From Nitrososphaerota archaeon (GTDB lineage: Archaea; Thermoproteota; Nitrososphaeria_A; Caldarchaeales; Wolframiiraptoraceae): DNA of 6,592 nucleotides. A program made the position numbers and the translations under genes. The stretch spans positions 1 to 6,592 of the forward strand of contig JAGGVM010000065.1 of the NCBI GenBank assembly GCA_021157985.1. Direction: 5' to 3'. This document shows positions 1-5,799 of this stretch, in pieces (within the stretch, counting starts at the first letter, position 1; each line of letters begins with the position of its first letter). The notes beneath the pieces are model-generated. The model worked only from the letters and a program-made list of their open reading frames with translations. It was not told where the DNA came from and did not search any database.

Positions 1-907
1 CCGCCTCTATGAATTTTCTTACGACATGGTCGAGGTGGCCGTCTCGCTGGAGATTATCTGGGAGGACGTCGTCGGTTACGAGGAGGTATCCGATCGGGTT
101 GGGGAGAGACTTCAACCCGTTTACGAACTCCGATGGGTCAAGGACATACGGCGCTCTCAGCTTTATCAGCATCCCTAGCCTCAGCTTTTCCAAGGCATCC
201 TCGAAGACTATGTTCTCGTGATCGGCCTCCATCCCCGCCGCTATATACGCGTTCAGATCCAGGCCCTTCAAGAAGACGTGTCCATCGATTACCACGTTCC
301 TCCTCCTACCAACCTTCACGATGTCGATTATCCGGGGATCGAGGTTCACGACCCCCGCGAAATCCATTACCTCCGCCAATCCGATCACCCGACTCCACCC
401 CAGCATTTCGTCAACATCTTCGGCCGTTATCTCAGCTCCCGCCGTCTCCCTCCCAGGAAGAGATGGAACGCAAGTAGGTACCAGAACGTATACCTTAAGC
501 GGAAGACCCTCGCTTCCCTCGAGCATGTACTTGACGCCCCTCTTTCCGAGAACGTTCGCGATCTCGTGCGGATCTATGGCCACGGTGGTGACCCCTCGGG
601 GGAGAACCGCTTCGGCGAACCGGAAGGGAGTGATCATGCTGCTCTCGATATGGAGGTGACTATCAATAAGCCCTGGAACAGCATACAACCCCCTTCCATC
701 AATTCTCTTGGATGCTTTGAGATCTTTAGGAGAACCTTCAGCGACGTAGGCTATCTTGTCGCCGAGCACTCCTATCGATGCTTCATAGAGCTCCCCCGTG
801 AACAAGTTCACATAGTTAACGTTTTCAATTAAGAGATCTACGGGAACGAGTCCCCTCGCCGCCTTTATCAAATCTTCCAAGCTAGGCGATCTGGATCCTT
901 TCTGCAT
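1..907 (-). CDS. ade: Adenine deaminase, N-terminal part (truncated by window edge)
   Basis: Amidohydrolase-superfamily enzyme that converts adenine to hypoxanthine and ammonia in cytosolic purine salvage. Translating the minus strand from ATG at 907 gives 302 residues with no stop before the left edge. The family is usually about 550-600 residues, so roughly half is missing. Seen in order: PGLIDSHLHIESS at 78-90 (metal ligands H84 and H86), LPRGVTTVAIDPHEIANVLG at 102-121, VPTCVPS at 143-149, GLAEVMDFAGV at 176-186 (E179), DGH at 208-210, LNAYIAAGMEADHE at 218-231, and TDDVLPD at 278-284. This motif series is specific to adenine deaminase rather than to dihydroorotase or urease relatives. 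The start is supported by the Shine-Dalgarno sequence AGGTGA six bases upstream. One oddity is that the usual DGHAPGLSG-type motif reads DGHVFLKG here. It is divergent from the transglycosylase gene. Family assignment is firm; deaminase activity is inferred. Confidence 0.95.
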   Translation of the reverse strand, partial: MQKGSRSPSLEDLIKAARGLVPVDLLIENVNYVNLFTGELYEASIGVLGDKIAYVAEGSPKDLKASKRIDGRGLYAVPGLIDSHLHIESSMITPFRFAEAVLPRGVTTVAIDPHEIANVLGKRGVKYMLEGSEGLPLKVYVLVPTCVPSLPGRETAGAEITAEDVDEMLGWSRVIGLAEVMDFAGVVNLDPRIIDIVKVGRRRNVVIDGHVFLKGLDLNAYIAAGMEADHENIVFEDALEKLRLGMLIKLRAPYVLDPSEFVNGLKSLPNPIGYLLVTDDVLPDNLQRDGHLDHVVRKFIEA

Positions 908-913
908 AAGCCC

Positions 914-919
914 TCACCT
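914..919 (-). promoter_or_regulatory. Shine-Dalgarno site of the adenine deaminase gene
   Basis: On the minus strand this reads AGGTGA, a good match to the archaeal 16S anti-Shine-Dalgarno complement (GGAGGTGATC), with a 6-base gap to the ATG at 907. It fixes the start of the deaminase. It also argues against the longest possible transglycosylase frame, whose TTG at 919 would fall inside this site. Confidence 0.7.
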
Positions 920-956
920 TGATCGAGAAAGCGGATAGGAGTTCAGGAGTCCTCAC

Positions 957-970
957 GTTTTTTAATCTTT
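957..970. promoter_or_regulatory. T/A-rich TATA-like element, possible bidirectional promoter (ade / tgt)
   Basis: The plus strand has a T run followed by AATC and a second T run, which on the minus strand reads AAAAGATTAAAAAA. This is the only strongly A/T-rich stretch between the two divergent genes. An archaeal TATA box centred near 963 would put transcript starts about 25 bases away on each side. That leaves leaders of roughly 30 bases for the deaminase and about 15-40 bases for the transglycosylase, depending on its start codon. One shared element or two overlapping ones cannot be told apart by eye. Confidence 0.45.
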
Positions 971-1026
971 TCCCGCGGAGAAGTCGGGAAGATTTGTTAG
1001 ATGCCGTGAACTCGATAAGGCTGGAT

Positions 1027-2607
1027 TTGTTCGAGGTTTTGGCTGAGGACTTGTTGGCCAGGATCGGGAGGCTTAGGACGAGGGATGGGAAAACAGCTGA
1101 GACCCCGCTTTTCCTACCGGTGATAAACCCGGTTTCCCAAGAGATCACGGCCGCGTGGATTAAAGAGAACCTAGGCGGCGAGGCGGTCATAACGAACGCT
1201 TACATAATCTATAAGAGGCTTAGAGCGGAGGCGTTGGAGAAGGGAGTTCACGGAATCCTCGGCTTCGACGGGATAATCATGACCGATAGCGGCGGATATC
1301 AGGTCCTCGAATACGGAGACGTAGACGTGACCCCGGAGGAGATAGCCAACCTCCAAGAAGACATGGAGAGCGATATAGCCGTTCCCCTCGACATACCGAC
1401 CGGGATAAGCGGGAAAAAGGAAGCAGAGAAAACCGTGGAGAAAACACTTGTAAACCTGAGGAAAACACTCGAGGTCTTGGAGAAAAGAGGGAAGAGGAAA
1501 TCTCTTTGGACGGCCCCGATCCAGGGAGGAGTTCATTTGGATCTGCTGAGAAGATGCGCGTCTGAGGAGCGGGAGATGGGGTTCGATTTATTCGCCCTCG
1601 GGAGTCCGACCCCGCTTATGGAAGGATACAGGTTCGACAAGCTTTTCAAGATGATCTCCGCGGTTAGACCCATTATAGGCTTCGGTAAGCCTTTGCACTT
1701 ATTCGGAGCAGGCCACCCGATGATATTCCCTTTCATAGTCGCCTTAGGTGTGGACATGTTCGATTCGGCCAGCTATTACCTCTACGCGAAGGACGATCGA
1801 TACATGACTGAGACGGGGACGATAAGAGTGGATAAACTCGACTACCTTCCATGTGATTGCCCGGTCTGCTCGAAGACGACGGCGAAGGAGCTCAAGGAAA
1901 TGAGCAAGGAGGAGCGGACAAGGATGCTGGCGATTCACAACCTCCACGTATGCTATAGGGAGATCAGGAGAGTGAAGCAAGCGATAAAGGATGGAAGGCT
2001 CATGGATCTCTTGGAACTCAGAGCCCGAGCCCACCCCAACCTCTATCAAGGATTCATTGAGATCATGAAGAACAGGAACCTCTTAGAGCTCATGGAAAAG
2101 CATACGCCCATTTCCAGTCGGAGGGGAATGAACCTCTACGATGAAATAAGCATGAAGAGGCCGAAGGCAGCATCAGCGAGAAAAAGACTCATCCAAAACG
2201 TTTTATCCGGTAGGAAGATTCAGAAAGTCTTACTCATCCCGGAGACCTTGAAGATTTCATTTGAGAAAGCGGCGCGGCTTCCGGAGCAGGTCGATGTACT
2301 TTATTATGGCAGCCCATTCGGACTCGTCCCCTTAAGCTTAAGATATAGTTACCCGTTCTCTCAAACGAATTACCCTCGAGCCTTGATCGAGAGGAAAACT
2401 GAGGAACTCATCGAAGAGATATCCGAGATCCTTAAGAGAGCTGGATGTAAAGTAGCTTACTTAGTCAAGGCGAGGTCGAGCTATCTTAAAGTCTTCGAGG
2501 AGAAGCTTGCGAGCAAGCTGAAGGAAAAAGAGATTAAAGTCGAAGAAATAATTGACGTAAGAGAAATGATCGGGAAGACCGGCTCATTGAATGGTTCCAC
2601 GCTTTAA
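1027..2607 (+). CDS. tgtA: Archaeal tRNA-guanine transglycosylase (archaeosine pathway), lacking PUA domain
   Basis: Exchanges guanine 15 in the D-loop of archaeal tRNA for preQ0, the entry step to archaeosine. Starting at TTG 1027 it has 526 residues and begins FEVLAEDLLARIGRL, which aligns with the family N-terminus. In-frame GTG at 1006 is a possible alternative start, and no clear ribosome binding site decides between them. Catalytic barrel, about 1-345: TDSGGYQ at 86-92 (D87), the APIQGG loop near 163-168, HLFGAGHP near 224-231 and VDMFDSAS at 242-249, with D246 at the nucleophile position. The zinc site is C276, C278, C281 and H304, with the family's CxCx2Cx22H spacing. The C-terminal part carries YYGSPFGLVP and YPFSQTNYP, the accessory domain pattern of archaeal TGT and ArcS. 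The family is usually about 580 residues and ends in an RNA-binding PUA domain. Here the protein stops soon after KVEEIIDVREM and no PUA is visible. Its 3' end overlaps the convergent methyltransferase gene by 24 bases. Confidence 0.94.
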   Translation: MFEVLAEDLLARIGRLRTRDGKTAETPLFLPVINPVSQEITAAWIKENLGGEAVITNAYIIYKRLRAEALEKGVHGILGFDGIIMTDSGGYQVLEYGDVDVTPEEIANLQEDMESDIAVPLDIPTGISGKKEAEKTVEKTLVNLRKTLEVLEKRGKRKSLWTAPIQGGVHLDLLRRCASEEREMGFDLFALGSPTPLMEGYRFDKLFKMISAVRPIIGFGKPLHLFGAGHPMIFPFIVALGVDMFDSASYYLYAKDDRYMTETGTIRVDKLDYLPCDCPVCSKTTAKELKEMSKEERTRMLAIHNLHVCYREIRRVKQAIKDGRLMDLLELRARAHPNLYQGFIEIMKNRNLLELMEKHTPISSRRGMNLYDEISMKRPKAASARKRLIQNVLSGRKIQKVLLIPETLKISFEKAARLPEQVDVLYYGSPFGLVPLSLRYSYPFSQTNYPRALIERKTEELIEEISEILKRAGCKVAYLVKARSSYLKVFEEKLASKLKEKEIKVEEIIDVREMIGKTGSLNGSTL

Positions 2608-3222
2608 CTCTACGCATACAAACCCGTATTGCTCTGCTTCAGGTAACTCGAGCTCCACGGGCTTCTCAACCCGCTCTTCTCCAGGCGGATAACTAAGAGT
2701 CCCTATGAGCTTTCCAAGCCTTAATCCAATCTCCGAGGCCATTTCCACGATCTCGGACACCGTGTAGAAATGTGCATAGGTATAAAACGGGTTTCCTTTT
2801 TCAGCGAGCTCGGAGTATAGCCGCCCCCAAGAAGAGTTTCGTGGAACTATGCAGGCGATCACCCGCTCGGAGACTCGAGCCGCTTCCTTTAATACTGATA
2901 CAGGATTATCGACGAAACAAAGAGTAACTATTAGGAACGAGCAATCGAAGAGATTAGATCTCAGCGGGAGGCTTTCCCCAACTCCCTGAACTAAATCAAC
3001 ATCGTCGGCTGAAACCTTCTTCAGCATCTCCAAGCTCGGGTCAACTCCCACGATAACGCCCGTTCCGCTCGTGAAGCGTCCTGTTCCAACGCCTATTTCC
3101 AAAGCTTTTTGACAATTAAAAGAGCGTGCGGCCGCGAGCTCGCTGAAGTATAGTCCGCGATGCTTCTCGTACCATTCATCGTATTCGGATGCCTTAGAAT
3201 CGAATATCTTACTCGTGCTCAT
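2584..3222 (-). CDS. Class I SAM-dependent methyltransferase (Methyltransf_11/UbiE-like), substrate unknown
   Basis: A protein of 212 residues, probably soluble, with no signal peptide or membrane segment. SAM-binding motif I is ALEIGVGTGRF at 40-50. The acidic residue that should bind the SAM ribose is D61 in GVDPSLEML. Motif II/III-like segments follow around 93-105 (FDCSFLIVTLCF). The region NSSWGRLYSEL then AHFYTVSEIVEMASEIGL at about 129-167 is typical of the broad Methyltransf_11 group, which acts on small molecules, RNA or protein. The sequence does not reveal the substrate. ATG 3222 is chosen because FDSKASEYDEWY is the usual family N-terminus. Reading further upstream would only run into the preceding gene. 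It begins 5 bases after the stop of the CBS-domain gene, so cotranscription and translational coupling are likely; no strong ribosome binding site is seen. Confident as a methyltransferase, not as to role. Confidence 0.9.
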   Translation of the reverse strand: MSTSKIFDSKASEYDEWYEKHRGLYFSELAAARSFNCQKALEIGVGTGRFTSGTGVIVGVDPSLEMLKKVSADDVDLVQGVGESLPLRSNLFDCSFLIVTLCFVDNPVSVLKEAARVSERVIACIVPRNSSWGRLYSELAEKGNPFYTYAHFYTVSEIVEMASEIGLRLGKLIGTLSYPPGEERVEKPVELELPEAEQYGFVCVELKRGTIQ

Positions 3223-3227
3223 GATTT

Positions 3228-4403
3228 TTACACTTCTGAGGCCATCGCCGTTAATAGCTCCTCCGCGTACGGATATTTCTGCATGTTCTCCTTCATCACT
3301 AGGAACTTCCTCTCGATTACATCGAGCGCCATCTTCGCCGCGAGAGCCGGAGTCCATGACTCGCCTACTCCTACGAGATGGACCTTATCGGTGTTGAGCC
3401 TGGCCCTGCAGTGGATTAGATGTGAGCCACCGCGTCTTTCGCGATGCTCCTTGAAGTAAAGGGTTAGGTACCCTGTTCCGAAGCTCTCGCCCAGTCTCTC
3501 AAGATATCTTCTGACGACATCCATCACCTGCTCCTTATCTGAATTGCTCAGATCCCTCACTTTGAAACTCAGTTGAACGCTTATCGCGGGTTTCTCGCGC
3601 TCGGATAAAGCTGCCAAAGGCTCGAGAACATCGGATCGGGTGATTATTCCAACGGGTCTACCGTCTTGGACGACTATCAGACATGAAACGTCGTTATCTA
3701 TCATTCTTTTCAAAGCTCGATCAAGAGGCTCATTAGGCGACGCGATTACGACGTCGGCCGTCATTATATCCCTTACTTGGTGGCTCAGAGTTCTGAGCTT
3801 TTCTCCGGCGTATTCTCCTCTCGTCGCCCGCTCCCTAGGCTGGATGACCTTGACTAGGATGTCGTTGACCGTGACCACGCCCACCAGCTTATCTCCTTCC
3901 ACTACTGGAAGTCTTGAAACGCCGCTCTCCCTCATCAAAACTATCGCTCGGCCTATAGTCGAGTCTGGAGTGACGGTGGTTAGATCCCTGCTCATAATAT
4001 CTCTAACCCTATATTTCGAGAAGAACCGCTCTCCAACGGCTCGGAATAGATCCTCCGCCGTGACCGACCCAACTATCTCATCACCCTCCCTAACGGGTAA
4101 AACATTTACGTTGTTCTCCAGCATTAGGCGGGCTGCCTCGCTGACGGATTCATCTATGTCTATCTGAGGCAACTTCACGGCCATGGTCCTGGCCTTCGTC
4201 GTCTCGGGGTCGTAGACCCCCCTTATCGCTATTCTCTGGGTTATCGCTCCTAGAATTTTACCGGAGCGAGCGTCTCGAACGAGCACGAGCGGAACCCGAT
4301 GCTCCCTGAATATACCTATGACCTTGCTCATGGGAGTATCTCCATCGACCGCGTGAACCTCCCTTCTCATAACCTCCCTGACCGGGGGAAGAGAGATGTT
4401 CAT
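3228..4403 (-). CDS. Four-CBS-domain protein with C-terminal HPF/RaiA-like domain; putative ribosome hibernation factor
   Basis: From ATG 4403 it has 391 residues; ATG 4439 would add 12 that look non-conserved. Four CBS repeats are visible, each beginning with a V-x-D/E-x-M type segment: about 8-62 (VREVMRREV), 72-124 (RTMAVKLP), 133-187 (VRDIMSRDLTTVTPD) and 209-263 (QVRDIMTADVVIASP). Repeats 3 and 4 end in the classic VGVVTVND and VGIITRSD turns. Pairs of CBS domains usually bind AMP, ADP, ATP or SAM. Residues about 272-391 are not CBS. They show an apparent beta-alpha-beta-beta-beta-alpha order: VQLSFKVRDL, a helix through VVRRYLERLG, LTLYFKEHRERRG, LIHCRARLN, VHLVGVG, then helix ALAAKMALDVIERKFLVMKE. 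This order and the end pattern (A-x-x-x-A-x-D-x-I-E-R) match the HPF/RaiA (S30AE) ribosome hibernation fold. An inosine-monophosphate dehydrogenase catalytic barrel is absent, so this is not GuaB. Seen: CBS repeats. Inferred: HPF-like fold and ribosome role. Confidence 0.88.
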   Translation of the reverse strand: MNISLPPVREVMRREVHAVDGDTPMSKVIGIFREHRVPLVLVRDARSGKILGAITQRIAIRGVYDPETTKARTMAVKLPQIDIDESVSEAARLMLENNVNVLPVREGDEIVGSVTAEDLFRAVGERFFSKYRVRDIMSRDLTTVTPDSTIGRAIVLMRESGVSRLPVVEGDKLVGVVTVNDILVKVIQPRERATRGEYAGEKLRTLSHQVRDIMTADVVIASPNEPLDRALKRMIDNDVSCLIVVQDGRPVGIITRSDVLEPLAALSEREKPAISVQLSFKVRDLSNSDKEQVMDVVRRYLERLGESFGTGYLTLYFKEHRERRGGSHLIHCRARLNTDKVHLVGVGESWTPALAAKMALDVIERKFLVMKENMQKYPYAEELLTAMASEV

Positions 4404-4457
4404 ACCAATAGATAGATGGCTCCGCCACAATATAGCCATGTTGACCTATGGATCGCA

Positions 4458-4468
4458 ATCTTTAAGAT
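4458..4468. promoter_or_regulatory. Palindromic TATA-like element between divergent CBS/HPF and CPSF2 genes
   Basis: The 11-base sequence ATCTTTAAGAT has perfect 5-base inverted arms (ATCTT / AAGAT) around a central T. It lies about 50 bases before the ribonuclease start at 4516 and about 60 bases before the CBS protein start at 4403. TTTAA is a typical archaeal TATA core. A transcript start about 25 bases away would give leaders of about 25-35 bases in both directions. It could be a symmetric shared promoter or a regulator site overlapping a TATA box. The assignment rests on position and sequence only. Confidence 0.45.
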
Positions 4469-4515
4469 GTAGCGGAAAGTTTAGAGCAGCTAGACGAAAG
4501 CTAAGCGTGGAAGGG

Positions 4516-5772
4516 ATGAAAGTTCGTTTTTTAGGCGCGTTAGGAGAAGTCGGAAGAGCGGCTATATTGGTCGAAACCGAGAGAGCTAGAATACTCCTGG
4601 ATTACGGGGTTAAGCCCGGGGACCCGGAGCCGCTTTTCCCGGGACATGTGGCCGCGAAGGACTTGGACGCGGTGATAATAACTCACGCCCATCTCGATCA
4701 CAGCGGGGCAGCTCCCCTCTTCATGCTCGACGGGAGGACGAAGATCTACGCTACGGATATGACCTTCAAGCTCTGCGACTTACTGCTCAGAGACTTTCTG
4801 AAGCTGAGCGGCTACTATGTTCCCTACGAGGTGCTCGAGGTCGAGGAGTTCATCAGAAGAGGGATAAGAGTAGAATACGGGGAAACTATAAGGGTCAAGG
4901 ATGCGGAGATAACTTTCCTCGACGCCGGCCATATACCGGGAAGCATGCAGGTCCTGATAAACGCGGATAAGACGATTCTATATACGGGAGACTTCTCGAC
5001 GAGGCGTACGAGGCTTCTGAGGGGCACGAACTACTATCCGAGAGACGTTGACGCCATTATCACAGAATCGACCTACGCGTTGACCGATCACCCGAAGAGA
5101 GAAGAACTTGAGAAAGACTTCGTGAAAAGCGTGAGGGAGATAATCGACATCGGTGGGAGGGTTCTCGTCCCTGCCTTCGCGGTCGCGAGAGCCCAAGAGA
5201 TCATGAGCGTCTTAGAGGCATATGGAATCAGGGAGTCAATCTCCCTCGACGGAATGGCCGTTAAAGTCCTCAACCTCTTCTTAGAGAACAAGGAATTCAT
5301 AGACGGATACCAGCTATTGTACTCCGCCGCCAAACACGTTACTAAGATCGATGATCGAAGAAAGCGTAAAAGAGCCGCTGAGAAGCCGGGGATAATAATA
5401 AGTCCTGCGGGCATGCTCAAGGGAGGGCCTGCGGCCTTCTACGTCGGGAGGATATACGACGATCCCTATTCCGCGATTTACCTGGTAAGCTTCCAAGTCC
5501 CAGGCACCCCTGGCGCTAGGCTTCTAGAAGAGGGAAAGCTCACGATTCAGGGAGAAGACGTCAAGGTCAAGGCGAGGGTTAAGCAGTTCCTGTTCAGCGC
5601 TCACGTTGGAAGAAAAGAGCTCAGATCATATCTCAAGCGCGTTAAATCGGATGCGAAAGTCTTCGTGGTTCACGGAGAGCCCGAGGCGTGCAATGACCTC
5701 GCGAACTACGCGAAGGAAGAACTCGGGTTAGATGCGAGGGTTCCGGATAAAAACGTGGTCTACGAGATTTAA
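4516..5772 (+). CDS. MBL-fold beta-CASP ribonuclease, archaeal CPSF2 type (no KH domains)
   Basis: Predicted zinc-dependent ribonuclease of the CPSF/RNase J superfamily, acting on RNA in the cytosol. It has 418 residues from ATG 4516, starting MKVRFLGALGEVGR, the standard N-terminus of the family. GTG 4507 is a close alternative. Metallo-beta-lactamase motifs: D29 in LLDYG, HAHLDH at 57-62, H139 in DAGHIPGS, and D159 in YTGDFS. Beta-CASP motifs: A, E184 in ITEST; B, H363 in FSAHVGRKEL; C, H386 in VVHGEPE. All catalytic residues are present. VPAFAVARAQEIM at 218-230 and ISPAGMLKGGP at 295-305 are also typical. There is no N-terminal KH pair, which rules out aCPSF1 (about 630 residues). Length and motifs fit aCPSF2 better than aRNase J, but that split is not certain. 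The thiolation gene follows 27 bases later on the same strand, suggesting one transcript. Confidence 0.92.
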   Translation: MKVRFLGALGEVGRAAILVETERARILLDYGVKPGDPEPLFPGHVAAKDLDAVIITHAHLDHSGAAPLFMLDGRTKIYATDMTFKLCDLLLRDFLKLSGYYVPYEVLEVEEFIRRGIRVEYGETIRVKDAEITFLDAGHIPGSMQVLINADKTILYTGDFSTRRTRLLRGTNYYPRDVDAIITESTYALTDHPKREELEKDFVKSVREIIDIGGRVLVPAFAVARAQEIMSVLEAYGIRESISLDGMAVKVLNLFLENKEFIDGYQLLYSAAKHVTKIDDRRKRKRAAEKPGIIISPAGMLKGGPAAFYVGRIYDDPYSAIYLVSFQVPGTPGARLLEEGKLTIQGEDVKVKARVKQFLFSAHVGRKELRSYLKRVKSDAKVFVVHGEPEACNDLANYAKEELGLDARVPDKNVVYEI

Positions 5773-5799
5773 ATCGCTTCATTCAAAGAGTCGAAGGAC

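Noticed and set aside
9..832. Several plus-strand open frames of 70-204 residues across the left part
   Set aside because: They lie opposite the adenine deaminase gene, whose motifs are conserved throughout. Their translations are rich in Arg, Pro and Ser with no recognisable domain, as expected of antisense shadows.
908..1026. Possible tRNA or small RNA gene in the intergenic gap
   Set aside because: No cloverleaf-type arms or T-loop sequence (GGTTCRANTCC) were found here or in the other gaps, and the space is accounted for by promoter-like sequence.
882..2049. Minus-strand frames opposite the transglycosylase
   Set aside because: No family resemblance, and the plus strand carries all the catalytic and zinc residues of TGT.
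3223..3357. 45-residue N-terminal extension of the methyltransferase
   Set aside because: It is the out-of-frame reading of the CBS protein's 3' end; the residues are low-complexity and not family-like.
3160..4167. Plus-strand frames of 60-175 residues opposite the CBS gene
   Set aside because: The minus strand has four clear CBS repeats. The plus frames are rich in Ser, Thr and Leu with no domain.
4396..4515. 40-residue N-terminal extension of the CPSF2-type ribonuclease
   Set aside because: It would overlap the divergent CBS gene start and cross the TATA-like palindrome. The family starts at MKVRFLGA, which is at 4516.
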